A DNA stretch of 64,000 bases. Origin: Mobilicoccus pelagius NBRC 104925 (GTDB taxonomy: Bacteria > Actinomycetota > Actinomycetes > Actinomycetales > Dermatophilaceae). A model generated the notes under the pieces. It did not search any database. It was not told where the DNA came from and worked only from the letters and a program-made list of their open reading frames with translations. Of this stretch, positions 9,806-20,955 are shown piece by piece. Each line of letters opens with the position of its first letter. Position 1 is the first letter of the stretch. The translations under genes were made by a program, and so were the position numbers. Location: positions 124,001 to 188,000 of the forward strand of contig NZ_BAFE01000052.1 in the NCBI RefSeq assembly GCF_000247995.1, in the 5' to 3' direction.

Positions 9806-11577
9806 TCCGAGCCCGTCTCGTCCGGCGCCTGCTCGCCGCCGCGACCGTCCTCGCGCTCGCCGGATGCGGTGGCCTCCCCGACAAGAGCGGGGTGCAGCAG
9901 GGGCTCGAGGTCCGCGCCCCCGAGTACCAACCCATCCGGCTCCAGTTCGAGCCGCCCACCCCGGGCGCCTCACCCGCCCAGATCGTCCAGGGCTTCCTCG
10001 CCGCCGGGGGGTCCCCCGACGACGACTACGCGGCGTCCCGTGCCTACCTCACCGGGGCCGCCTCGGCAGCGTGGGAGCCGCGACGCCAGGTCACCGTCTT
10101 CACCGACTCCCGTAAGCTCACCGTCCAGGTCCGGGGGGACACCGTCTCCCTCAACGTCCCCGTCGCCGCCCGCGTCGACAAGTCCGGACGGTATCTCGCC
10201 TCCTCGCCGGGGGCCGTCACGGCCGCGACCATCGGGCTTACCAAGGTCGGTGGGGAATGGCGGATCTCACGCCTCCCGCGGGGGTTCGGCACGTGGTTGA
10301 GCTCGTTCTACTTCGAGCGGTCGTTCCGGCAGATGACGCTCACCTACACCGACCCCCTCGACCGGACCCTCCTCACCGACTACCGGTGGTTCCCGATGCG
10401 TCCCGACGCGGTGTCGTCACGCACATGGACGGGACTGGCGACGAGCCTCGCCCGGGCGCAGCTCGCGCCCGTCCCCTCCTACCTCGAGGGCGCCGCGGTC
10501 ACCGCGTTCCCGCCCGGCACCGACCTTGCCGTGGACGCCGTCGCGATCATCGACCAGGTCGCCCACATCGAACTCACCTCCGCGGCCCTCGACGCCTCGA
10601 CGGAAGGACGCCGGGCCGCATGGGCGCAGATGCTCACGACGATGCGTCAGGTCCCCGGCGTGAGCGGGGTGTCGATCACCGTCGCCGGCGCGCCCCTCAA
10701 GATCCTCGGGATCGACGGCGCCCCCAAGAGTCTCGCGCAGCTCGGCTACGAGTCCCCGGCCGCGGCGGCACCCGCCCTCGTCATCCGCGACGGGGAGCGG
10801 CTCCAGGCCGTCGATTTCACCGGATGGCTCCGGGGTGGGGAGAACCAGCGGGCGGTCGACGCGACGCTGCCGCAGGTGCCGGAACGGTGGGAGTCGGTCG
10901 CCGTCTCCCCGGACCTGCGCGAGGTCGCCGCCGTCGGCCGTGACCGGGCGTCGTTGCGCCGCTGGACGGGGGGCGGCTCCGGCTCACCCACGGCCTTCGG
11001 CTCCTCGCTCACCCAACCGGCGATCGACCGGCGCGGTCGCACCTGGGTCGGCGGCGCCGACACGCGGGGACGTCCACGCATCTGGTGGTTCGAGGGCGGG
11101 TCGTCGCCCACGTCACCGCCCACGGCGCTCTCCGCGCCGTGGATCACCGGGACGATCGCCGCGGTCCTCACCTCGCCGGGCAGCCGCCGCCTCGCCGTCG
11201 CGGTCACCGACGGCGCGGGGATCACGTCCGTCTACGTCACCGGGATCGCCCTGGGGCAGAACGGCACCCCGCACGCGCTCGGCAAGCCGTGGCGGATCGC
11301 CACCGGCCTGTCGACGATGCGCGACCTCACGTGGGCCGACGACGCCTCGCTCGCGGCCGTCGCGTCGTGGGAGGGCAGCGACGTCCGTCCGATCATGCTG
11401 CCCCTCGGCGGCCCCGTCGAATTCCTCCCCCCCGTGCAGGACATCGACGAGATCATCACCTCCGGGGGGATCCGCGGCGTCATCGTCCTCACCGGTGACG
11501 GTGGGGTGTGGCGTCGCGTCAACGGCACCTGGCAGCAGCACGCCACGGCCGACGACCTCATCGTCCCGGGGTCCTGA
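9802..11577 (+). CDS. lpqB: Lipoprotein LpqB with GerMN domain
   Basis: A 591-residue exported lipoprotein that, in mycobacteria, interacts with the MtrB sensor and modulates MtrA phosphorylation. The signal peptide RARLVRRLLAAATVLALAGC ends with a lipobox (LAGC, lipidated Cys about residue 24). The first 200 residues form the LpqB N-terminal region, followed by a GerMN-like domain (about 210-320) and a C-terminal beta-propeller-like part. The ATG overlaps the mtrB stop, so translation is probably coupled. Length is close to mycobacterial LpqB. Confidence 0.93.
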   Translation: MIRARLVRRLLAAATVLALAGCGGLPDKSGVQQGLEVRAPEYQPIRLQFEPPTPGASPAQIVQGFLAAGGSPDDDYAASRAYLTGAASAAWEPRRQVTVFTDSRKLTVQVRGDTVSLNVPVAARVDKSGRYLASSPGAVTAATIGLTKVGGEWRISRLPRGFGTWLSSFYFERSFRQMTLTYTDPLDRTLLTDYRWFPMRPDAVSSRTWTGLATSLARAQLAPVPSYLEGAAVTAFPPGTDLAVDAVAIIDQVAHIELTSAALDASTEGRRAAWAQMLTTMRQVPGVSGVSITVAGAPLKILGIDGAPKSLAQLGYESPAAAAPALVIRDGERLQAVDFTGWLRGGENQRAVDATLPQVPERWESVAVSPDLREVAAVGRDRASLRRWTGGGSGSPTAFGSSLTQPAIDRRGRTWVGGADTRGRPRIWWFEGGSSPTSPPTALSAPWITGTIAAVLTSPGSRRLAVAVTDGAGITSVYVTGIALGQNGTPHALGKPWRIATGLSTMRDLTWADDASLAAVASWEGSDVRPIMLPLGGPVEFLPPVQDIDEIITSGGIRGVIVLTGDGGVWRRVNGTWQQHATADDLIVPGS

Positions 11578-11684
11578 GACGGGTCCTCGGGCCGTGCCCC
11601 GTCCCGGCGTCCACCGCCGGGTCCTTGCCACCGCCTCCGTCCACAAGGGCCGGGACCGCGTCCCGGCGACGGCCGCCCCCGGGG

Positions 11685-11690
11685 CACTAT
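11685..11690 (+). promoter_or_regulatory. -10 element of a leaderless promoter for the comF-like gene
   Basis: CACTAT followed by seven bases and the GTG at 11698. It overlaps the alternative ATG at 11689, which argues against that start. Confidence 0.4.
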
Positions 11691-11697
11691 GGGCGTC

Positions 11698-12549
11698 GTG
11701 GACCGCCCCACCCCGCAGCCACGCCTGGCGTCGTCGGACCCCCGGCCGCCACGACGCCCGTCCGCGATCGGTGTCCGATGCCTCGGGGCCGTGGCGTCGG
11801 CGCTGGCCGCTGTGGCCGATCTCGCCCTCCCGCTCCTCTGCGGCGGATGCGCCACAGCCGGCACCCCGTGGTGTCCCGAGTGCGCGCACGCCCTTGCGCA
11901 CGCCACCGCCTACCCCCGCATCGTCGCCGGGCGGGCAGGCACCGCGGCCGCCCCCGACGGAGCGGTCTTCGCCGCCGGCCGGTACGAGGGAGTGCTGCGC
12001 TCTGCGCTCGTCGCCTACAAGGACCACGGCCGACGCGACCTGCTCGACGTCCTCGCCACGCCGTTGCGGAGTTCCTTCGTCGCAGCGGTCGCCCTGCGGC
12101 CCGAGCTCGGCCGGACGCCGGTCGTCGTGCCCGCGCCGTCCTCGGTCCGCTCCCGGCGTCGCCGGGGTGACGTCCCTACCGCCCTTCTCGCGCGGCGGGC
12201 CCTCTCCGGGGCCGACGTCCTCACCGGCCGCACCTGGGTGTGGGCGCCACTGCTCCGCCACGTCCGCGCCGTCGACGACCAGGCGGGCCTCTCGCGATGG
12301 CAGCGCGCCCGCAACACCGACCACGCCTTCGTCGTCGTCGACCCGTCGACGGGGCGGCTGTGGCGAGGACGTCCCAGGGGGAGGCCGGGGCCCCATCCGC
12401 TCGTCGGGCGGGACGTGGTCGTCGTCGACGACGTCGTGACGACGGGCGCGACCGCCCGGGAGTGCGTCCGCGCGCTCCGCGAGATCGGGGCCCGCCCGGT
12501 GGCCGTCGTCGCCCTCGCCGCGACGCCCGCCGCCCAGAGGGGAACCTGA
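11698..12549 (+). CDS. ComF family phosphoribosyltransferase-like protein
   Basis: A protein of about 283 residues of the ComF/GntX family, here downstream of lpqB as in mycobacteria (Rv3242c position). In the naturally competent bacteria studied, ComF acts in DNA uptake; its role in actinobacteria is not settled. A Cys-rich knuckle (LLCGGCATAGTPWCPEC, about residues 45-61) is followed by a type I phosphoribosyltransferase core with the PRPP-binding VVVVDDVVTTGATA at about 240-253. GTG 11698 is preferred over ATG 11689 because the latter lies inside the CACTAT element. Confidence 0.85.
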   Translation: MDRPTPQPRLASSDPRPPRRPSAIGVRCLGAVASALAAVADLALPLLCGGCATAGTPWCPECAHALAHATAYPRIVAGRAGTAAAPDGAVFAAGRYEGVLRSALVAYKDHGRRDLLDVLATPLRSSFVAAVALRPELGRTPVVVPAPSSVRSRRRRGDVPTALLARRALSGADVLTGRTWVWAPLLRHVRAVDDQAGLSRWQRARNTDHAFVVVDPSTGRLWRGRPRGRPGPHPLVGRDVVVVDDVVTTGATARECVRALREIGARPVAVVALAATPAAQRGT

Positions 12550-12959
12550 TCGGCGTGAGGGCGACGCCCCGGCCCGTGGCACTGTCGCCCCGTCCGTGGG
12601 TGGCGTCGGCGAGGGGCCCGGAGCGCAGGTGCCGGGCCGCGTGCCGCGCGCGGCGTCGCGCGCTCGTGTGTCGACGCCCGTCCTCCGCCTCCGGCGCCCG
12701 GCACCTTCGGGGTGGTCGGCAATCGGGGGATGCGCACATGGACGACGAGGAAGGACGGCGATGATCCTTCTCCGGCACGGGTTCGTCGTCTACGGTTCAG
12801 ACAGACGCCCATCGTGGGGCGTCCACCGTGATCGTCGCGGCGGCCCTGTCGCGCAACGACGTTCACGAGCACGCCGGAGTCGTTCGACGAAGGGGGTGAT
12901 GAGGCACAGCCCACCGGGGCCTGCAGAGGCCCGTCACCACCCAGCACAGGAGGAATCCC
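12550..12959 (+). other. Intergenic region upstream of the hibernation factor gene
   Basis: These 410 bases hold no convincing gene. A possible promoter is TTCTCC and TACGGT separated by 17 bases around 12768-12796. A strong AGGAGG site lies just before the downstream GTG. The long leader fits a gene regulated by growth phase or stress, but no specific operator was recognised. Confidence 0.35.
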
Positions 12960-13631
12960 GTGGAAATCGTCGTCACCGGCCGCCAGATCAAAGTCTCCGA
13001 CCGCTTCCGTGAGGTGCTCGAGGAGAAGCTCGCGAAGGTCGAGCAGCTCGCCCCCCGCACCCAGCGCGTCGAGGTCGTCCTCAGTCACGAGACCACCCGC
13101 GGCGCACCCAAGGGGAGCGAACGGGTCGAGATCACCTGCCTCGCCAAGGGGCCCGTCGTGCGCGCCGAGGCCTTCGACGAGGACAAGTACGTCGCCCTCG
13201 ACATGGCCCTCGACAAGCTCGCGGAGCGGCTGCGTCGCGTCGGCGACCGGCGCAAGGTCGCCCGTCGCCGCGGCGGCCCCGACTTCGCCGAGGCCGTCTC
13301 GGGACTCCAGATCGCCCAGATGGGCGGCCCCGAACCCGCTGCCGGTGAGGAGGAGCAGACGTCGCCGCCCGAGCCGGGCGACGTGAGCCACCGCATCCCC
13401 GCCGAGGGCGACTCCCCGATCGGGGTCCGCGAGAAGACGCACTCGTCGCCGCCGATGACCCTCGAGCAGGCGCTCTCCGAGATGGAACTCGTCGGCCACG
13501 ACTTCTACCTCTTCCATGACGTCGACACCGACCGGCCGAGCGTCGTGTACCGCCGCCGCGGTTGGTCGTACGGCGTCATCCACCTCGAGGTCGAGCCCCC
13601 GTGGGCCGACGGCGAGGGAACGAAGGCCTGA
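12960..13631 (+). CDS. hpf: Ribosome hibernation promoting factor, long form
   Basis: A 223-residue long-form HPF that inactivates ribosomes by driving 100S dimers in stationary phase or stress. Residues 1-100 form the ribosome-binding domain (MEIVVTGRQIKVSDRF, then a basic helix RRVGDRRKVARRR). A linker of about 50 acidic/Pro-rich residues follows, then the dimerising C-terminal domain (about 165-215) with DFYLFHDVDTDRPSVVYRRR. The start is GTG 12960 with AGGAGG about six bases ahead. It lies between comF-like and secA genes, the same setting as mycobacterial Rv3241c. Confidence 0.93.
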   Translation: MEIVVTGRQIKVSDRFREVLEEKLAKVEQLAPRTQRVEVVLSHETTRGAPKGSERVEITCLAKGPVVRAEAFDEDKYVALDMALDKLAERLRRVGDRRKVARRRGGPDFAEAVSGLQIAQMGGPEPAAGEEEQTSPPEPGDVSHRIPAEGDSPIGVREKTHSSPPMTLEQALSEMELVGHDFYLFHDVDTDRPSVVYRRRGWSYGVIHLEVEPPWADGEGTKA

Positions 13632-13752
13632 CGCGTCCGCCCCGGGCGCCGTGAGGGATCGGGTGGGTCGACCGCGAGGGCCGGCCCACCCGATCCGTGC
13701 GCCGGCCGCCCGCACGCCCGAAGGGGATAGGGACGTGTTCGTGGGCGCATGT

Positions 13753-13758
13753 CATGAT
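13753..13758 (+). promoter_or_regulatory. -10 element of a leaderless promoter
   Basis: CATGAT, six bases before the GTG at 13765 of the NarL-type regulator; no ribosome site is visible. Confidence 0.4.
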
Positions 13759-13764
13759 GGCGGC

Positions 13765-14463
13765 GTGACCAGCGAAAAGACCTCGGAACCCGAGGATGGG
13801 GAGGTCGCCGGGGCCGTCGTCCGCGTCGTCGTCGTCGACGACCACGTCCTCTACCGGCGGGGCCTCGAGATGGTGCTCGGCACGGAGGACGACCTACGCA
13901 TCGTCGGGGAGGCCGCGGACGGCGTGGCGGCGGTCGAGGTCGTCGCCGGGACGCGACCCGACGTCGTCCTCATGGACGTCCGCATGCCGGGCGGGGACGG
14001 CATCGAGGCCTGCCGTCGCATCCGTGACCTCGGGCTCGACGCCCGGGTCGTCATGATCACGACGTCGGAGGACGAAAGGGACCTCGTCGAGGCGTTACGT
14101 GCCGGCGCGAAGGGCTACCTCCTCAAGGACGCTCCGGCCGAGCAGATCATCGACGGCATCCGCGCCGTCCACGCGGGGGAGTCGCTGCTGTCCCCGGCGC
14201 TCACGTCGGCCCTCCTCGAGGAGTTCTCGGCGCTCGTCGGCGCGGAGGAGCGGCGGGACCCGCGGACGATGCTCACGGAGCGCGAGCGGGAGGTGCTCGC
14301 CGTGCTCGGTGAGGGGCTCACGAACAAGGAGATCGCCGGCAGACTCTTCATCAGCGAGAACACGGTGAAGAACCACGTCCACAACCTCCTGGAGAAGCTC
14401 GGTCTCCACTCCCGCACGGAGGCGGCCCTGTTCGCGGTGCGTCAGGGGCGCCGGGCGCCGTGA
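13765..14463 (+). CDS. NarL/FixJ-type response regulator, orphan
   Basis: A 232-residue response regulator. The receiver has the VVVDDH acidic pocket, phosphoacceptor Asp about residue 71 ([13 protein letters not shown]), MITTSEDE and the lysine in [10 protein letters not shown]. The C-terminal LuxR helix-turn-helix (about 165-225) shows [20 protein letters not shown] and the recognition helix [17 protein letters not shown]. No histidine kinase is adjacent, so partner and targets are unknown. GTG 13765 is chosen from the upstream CATGAT. Its stop overlaps the next start (GTGA), so the two genes are translationally coupled. Confidence 0.9.
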   Translation: MTSEKTSEPEDGEVAGAVVRVVVVDDHVLYRRGLEMVLGTEDDLRIVGEAADGVAAVEVVAGTRPDVVLMDVRMPGGDGIEACRRIRDLGLDARVVMITTSEDERDLVEALRAGAKGYLLKDAPAEQIIDGIRAVHAGESLLSPALTSALLEEFSALVGAEERRDPRTMLTEREREVLAVLGEGLTNKEIAGRLFISENTVKNHVHNLLEKLGLHSRTEAALFAVRQGRRAP

Positions 14464-15692
14464 GCACGAAGGCCGTCCTCGCGCCGGTGGAGACGTTGTC
14501 GCTGCGCGAGGCGCGTCGGGCCGCGCTCACCGCTCAAGGGTTCGGCGCGCGGTTCCGGCCCCGCGGCGACGTACGTGCCTCCCACCTGCGCTCGGTCGCG
14601 GATCGGCTCGGGGTGATCCAGATCGACTCCGTCAACGTCGTGACCCGCAGCCAGTACCTCCCCTTCTTCTCGCGGCTCGGCCCGTACGACACCGCACGGC
14701 TCGACCGGTTGCGTGACCGTGGGCCACGCCACCTCGTCGAGTACTGGGCGCACGAGGCCTCCCTTGTGCCCGTGTCGACGTGGCCGCTCCTCGGGGTCCG
14801 CATGCGGCGGGCGGAGGAGTCGTGGGGGAGCATGCAACGGGCCGCGGACCAGCATCCCGAGGTCGTCGAGGCGGTGCTTGCCGAGGTTGCCCGCTCGGGG
14901 CCGATCACGGCCCGCGCCCTCGACGCGCGGCTTGCCCACGACGTCCCGCGACGGGAGGGCCACTGGGGGTGGAACTGGTCGATCGTGAAGGCGGCGCTGG
15001 AGCACCTCTTCTGGACGGGACGCGTCACGAGCGCGGGCCGCACGACCCAGTTCGAACGTCGATACGCCGTGCCGGAGGCGGTGCTGCCGCGGGAGGTCGT
15101 CGACGCCGGACCCCACGGTGCGACCCCTGTGTCGGAGGACGATGCGCTCGCTGCCCTCGTCGAGATCTCCGCCCGCGCGATCGGGGTCGGCAGCGCCCAG
15201 TGCCTCCGCGACCACTTCCGGCTCTCGCCCGCCCAGGCCGCTCCCGCGATCACGCGGCTCGTCGAGGAGGGGACCCTGCTCCCCGTCCGCGTCGAAGGGT
15301 GGCGCAGGCCGTGCTACCTCCACCGCGACGCCGTCGTGCCGCGACGACGTCCCGACGTCGCCGCGCTCCTCAGCCCGTTCGACTCCCTCGTGTGGCAACG
15401 GGACCGCACCCGCGCGCTCTTCGGGTTCGACTTCCGTCTCGAGATCTACGTGCCCGCCGCGCAACGCGTCCACGGTTACTACGTGCTGCCGTTCCTCCTC
15501 GACGACGCCCTCGTCGCCCGCGTCGACCTCAAGGCCGACCGGGCCGCGGGGATCCTCTGCGCGCACGCGATCCACTGGGAGCCGGGTGCGGGCGGAGGCG
15601 ACCATCGTGAGCGTCTCGACGGTCAGTTCTCCTCTCTCGCCTCGTTCCTCGGGCTCGACTCCGTCGAGGTGGGTCGGGTCGTCAGCGCATAG
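14460..15692 (+). CDS. Winged-helix protein of the YcaQ (crosslink-repair DNA glycosylase) family
   Basis: A 410-residue protein of the HTH_42/DUF1006 family. Hallmarks are [23 protein letters not shown] at about residues 43-65, the [12 protein letters not shown] segment near 95, [21 protein letters not shown] near 170 and the C-terminal [14 protein letters not shown] near 305. E. coli YcaQ unhooks interstrand DNA crosslinks and Streptomyces AlkZ protects azinomycin producers; the conserved Q-x-D (here QID) catalytic motif is present. This supports, but does not prove, DNA repair activity. It is coupled to the upstream response regulator and overlaps the convergent acetyltransferase gene by 70 bases. 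Confidence 0.82.
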   Translation: MSTKAVLAPVETLSLREARRAALTAQGFGARFRPRGDVRASHLRSVADRLGVIQIDSVNVVTRSQYLPFFSRLGPYDTARLDRLRDRGPRHLVEYWAHEASLVPVSTWPLLGVRMRRAEESWGSMQRAADQHPEVVEAVLAEVARSGPITARALDARLAHDVPRREGHWGWNWSIVKAALEHLFWTGRVTSAGRTTQFERRYAVPEAVLPREVVDAGPHGATPVSEDDALAALVEISARAIGVGSAQCLRDHFRLSPAQAAPAITRLVEEGTLLPVRVEGWRRPCYLHRDAVVPRRRPDVAALLSPFDSLVWQRDRTRALFGFDFRLEIYVPAAQRVHGYYVLPFLLDDALVARVDLKADRAAGILCAHAIHWEPGAGGGDHRERLDGQFSSLASFLGLDSVEVGRVVSA

Positions 15693-16765
15693 TGGTGCGT
15701 CTCGCCGCGAGGCGAGACGACCGCGCCGCACCTCGTGAACCCGACCGCGGCGAGGAGCGCCCGGGAGGCGGTGTTCGTCACGTCGCTCGTCGCGAGGACG
15801 CGGGCGAGGGCCGCGCCCCCGGGATCCGCCGAGAGCAGATGGTCGGTGAGCAGCCGGAGCGCCTCGAGGGCGAGGCCCCGCCGCCGGTGGCGGGCCCGGA
15901 TCCACACGCCCACCTCGGCGGTGTCCTCGGGTGCTCCGGTGGTGACGGCCCGGACCGTCCCGACCGGCCCGGCGTCCGTGCGCACGGCCCAGCACGTCTG
16001 ACGGCCGAGGACGTGGTCGGCCCGGAGCTCGTCGAGCCACGCCCGCGCGTGACGCTCGTCGGCGTCCGGGCGGCCCTGCGTCCACCCGTCCGGCTCGCGG
16101 AGAAGCTCCACCATCGCGCCCAGGTCGTCGTCGGTGAACGGGGAACACATCGTCCGTCCTCGCGGTGCGGTGAGGACGACACCGCGGAGGCACCGCCACG
16201 CCGGCAGCTCGAGGTCGCGGTGGAGCTCGACCTCGAGCATGTCGTGCGCCCCGCCCCCGTCACGCAGGGCGCGGCGATGCACCCCGACGGGGGTGAACCC
16301 CGCTCCGCGGAGGCGTGCGATCGACGGGAGGTTCGCCGTGTCGGCGTCGGCGTCGAGCAGGTCCAGTCCGAGGCCGCCCTCGGCCGCGGGCGTGAAGGCG
16401 TGGGCGACGAGCAGGTCGAGGGCCTCGGCGAGCACCCCGCGTCCCCGTGCTGCGGGGAGCACCCAGTAGCCGGCACGTCCGGCCGGCCGCCGCGGACGAC
16501 CGAGCCGGAACACGTGGATCGCGCCGAGCACGCGGTCGTCGCGGGGTTCGGAGAGGCACCAGAACACGCCCTCGCCCGTGGCCGTGCGCTCCCGGCGTTC
16601 CTGCCGCCAGGTGGGGAACTCCTCCGCGGTGGGTACGAGGTCACCGAGGAAGCGTTCGGCCACGGCGTCGCGTTCGGGCGGCAGCGCGTCGTCCTCCCGC
16701 CACGCCCGCAGGACGACGCGCTCTCCGACGAGGCGTGGAGTGGTGAGGGACGAGGGTCCGGTCAT
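15623..16765 (-). CDS. Tandem GNAT-domain acetyltransferase
   Basis: A 380-residue protein made of two GNAT folds. The first (about 10-170) resembles RimJ-type enzymes: LRAWREDDA, then [26 protein letters not shown] with the acetyl-CoA loop. The second (about 205-365) has [17 protein letters not shown] and a [22 protein letters not shown] acetyl-CoA loop. Substrates are unknown. ATG 16765 is preceded on the minus strand by CACACT (16772-16777) six bases away, a leaderless arrangement; upstream in-frame sequence is open but low complexity. Convergent overlap with the YcaQ-like gene at its 3' end. Confidence 0.82.
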   Translation of the reverse strand: MTGPSSLTTPRLVGERVVLRAWREDDALPPERDAVAERFLGDLVPTAEEFPTWRQERRERTATGEGVFWCLSEPRDDRVLGAIHVFRLGRPRRPAGRAGYWVLPAARGRGVLAEALDLLVAHAFTPAAEGGLGLDLLDADADTANLPSIARLRGAGFTPVGVHRRALRDGGGAHDMLEVELHRDLELPAWRCLRGVVLTAPRGRTMCSPFTDDDLGAMVELLREPDGWTQGRPDADERHARAWLDELRADHVLGRQTCWAVRTDAGPVGTVRAVTTGAPEDTAEVGVWIRARHRRRGLALEALRLLTDHLLSADPGGAALARVLATSDVTNTASRALLAAVGFTRCGAVVSPRGETHHYALTTRPTSTESSPRNEAREEN

Positions 16766-16886
16766 GGGGCCAGTGTGGTGCCCGGCGGTCCGGGCGGGAC
16801 GACGGGCATCCGCAGGGTGGTCCAGGCGGTGCCTGGCCGAGGGGGAGTGGGGGCCGTTCCCGCGACGGGAGTCCGTGGGGACGTGA

Positions 16887-16892
16887 CAGGGT
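16887..16892 (+). promoter_or_regulatory. -10 element of a leaderless promoter
   Basis: CAGGGT, six bases before the ATG at 16899. Confidence 0.35.
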
Positions 16893-16898
16893 GGAGCC

Positions 16899-17183
16899 AT
16901 GAGTGATGTTCAGGTGAGCAGGAACGACGACCGCAACCGGTACGAGGCGTACCTCGAGGGCGCCCTCGCGGGGTTCGCCGAGTTCCGTCGCGGCGACGGC
17001 ACGATCGAGTTCCCCCACACGGTCACCGAGCCGGAGTTCGGTGGCCGCGGGGTCGCGTCCGCCCTCGCGCGCACGAGCCTCGACGAAGCCCGTGAGCAGG
17101 GCCTTCGCGTCATCCCGTCGTGCTCGTTCTACGCCGGGTGGATCGAGAAGCACCCCGACTACGCCGAGCTCGTCCAGCGCTGA
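16899..17183 (+). CDS. Small GNAT-like acetyltransferase (YjdJ/COG2388 type)
   Basis: A 94-residue protein of the compact GNAT family also containing YjdJ and human GTPBP-independent NATD1-like proteins. It shows YEAYLEGALAGFAEFRR, then IEFPHTVTEPEFGGRGVASAL, where GGRGVAS is the acetyl-CoA loop, and CSFYAGWIEKHPDYAELV at the end. The cysteine in PSCSF is conserved in the family and proposed to act in catalysis. Substrate unknown. Divergent from the tandem GNAT gene. Confidence 0.85.
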   Translation: MSDVQVSRNDDRNRYEAYLEGALAGFAEFRRGDGTIEFPHTVTEPEFGGRGVASALARTSLDEAREQGLRVIPSCSFYAGWIEKHPDYAELVQR

Positions 17184-17261
17184 TCGCGAGCGTTCCCCTG
17201 CCCGCCCCGGCCGCGTGCCGGGCCGGGTGAGGGGGCGCCGCCGATCGGCGCCGAACGCCGG

Positions 17262-17298
17262 ATCCGCCCGCCCCACAACGCTGCTGAGGTGGGCGGAT
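17262..17298 (+). terminator. Hairpin between the small GNAT gene and secA
   Basis: Inverted repeat with arms 17262-17269 and 17291-17298, preceded by a seven-base palindromic arm pair (GGCGCCG/CGGCGCC, about 17234-17252). Together these could end transcription before secA. Confidence 0.4.
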
Positions 17299-17346
17299 GC
17301 GTCTCGCCGCGCCCCGGGGGTGACCTGATCGGGGCCGCGATGCGTT

Positions 17347-17352
17347 TAGGCT
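17347..17352 (+). promoter_or_regulatory. Possible -10 element of secA
   Basis: TAGGCT about 75 bases before the secA GTG; the -35 side is weak. Confidence 0.35.
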
Positions 17353-17427
17353 GGAGAGACCACCGAGTACGGCACCGGACAACGGGTGGGGGTCCGGACG
17401 CCGTTCGTCTGCGCAAGGAGTCAGCAC

Positions 17428-20166
<2,739 letters not shown>

Positions 20167-20253
20167 GCGACACCGATCCGCCCGGGGACATCCCCGGCGA
20201 GGATCCTCACCGACGACCGCCGAGCCGGCGTCCCCGGCCGAGGGGGCGTCGGC

Positions 20254-20802
20254 TCAGCCGATCTCGCAGGCGGTGAGGAGCCACCGTCCGTCGAGCCCTT
20301 CGAGCCGCACCGCCATGACACGCACGCGCCGGTGGTCGTCGACGACGGCGCACCCCTCGACGACGGACGTGTGCCCGGGGACGACGGACGCGCGCACCCG
20401 ACGCAACCGGACGGGGCGCCGCGTGACCAGCCCATGCCGTGCGGCGCGGCCGGAGCGGCGGACGATCGAGTCGTAGACGTCGGGGGCGAGGAATCGCATG
20501 ACCTGGGTGGCGGGGCGGGCTCCCGTGGCCGCCTCGTACACGGCGAGCGCGACCCCGTGGAGCCACCGTTGGGGGTCGGGGAGCGCGGCGAGTTCGGTGT
20601 GGACGGGGCCGAAGTCGTCGACGAGACGCAGGCGGGGTGGGGCCGGCGCGGCGACCGTCTTCTCGCCATGGGAACCATACGAACCCTGGGGGCCGGGCGC
20701 CGGGATCGGGGAGGAGGGGTCGCCGAGCGGGCGGACGAGGATCGGCGTGAACGCCGGGGAGTCGAGGTCGTCGTCGTCGGGACGGGTGGCGGCGAGGGGC
20801 AT
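20254..20802 (-). CDS. Rv3235-family protein
   Basis: A 182-residue protein matching the actinobacterial Rv3235 family by layout: a variable acidic/Pro-rich N-terminus of about 85 residues, then a helix (LHGVALAVYEAATGARPATQVMRFL) and a two-stranded beta part ending GLDGRWLLTACEIG. Function is unknown; proximity to secA is conserved in many actinobacteria and has led to speculation about export. ATG 20802 follows CAGGAG about seven bases away. It runs convergently to secA; an imperfect inverted repeat (20222-20230/20247-20255) lies between the stops. Confidence 0.8.
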   Translation of the reverse strand: MPLAATRPDDDDLDSPAFTPILVRPLGDPSSPIPAPGPQGSYGSHGEKTVAAPAPPRLRLVDDFGPVHTELAALPDPQRWLHGVALAVYEAATGARPATQVMRFLAPDVYDSIVRRSGRAARHGLVTRRPVRLRRVRASVVPGHTSVVEGCAVVDDHRRVRVMAVRLEGLDGRWLLTACEIG

Positions 20803-20943
20803 GCGGGTCTCCTGGAGGGGGAGGGAACAGCTGAGCGCTGCTTGCGTCAAGTATGGGTCGGGTGGTGTGCCCACACCGGGCCCACGGAGCGGGCCTGTGG
20901 GTGACCGGTCCGTGCGGGCCCACCGCAACGTGGCGAACCGTGC

Positions 20944-20949
20944 GACGAT
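20944..20949 (+). promoter_or_regulatory. -10-like element of a leaderless promoter
   Basis: GACGAT, six bases before the GTG at 20956. A weaker match than the other hexamers of this kind. Confidence 0.3.
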
Positions 20950-20955
20950 GGCGTC

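Noticed and set aside
12596..13012. Plus-strand open frame ahead of hpf
   Set aside because: Arg-rich composition, no conserved motif, and it overlaps the hpf start in another frame.
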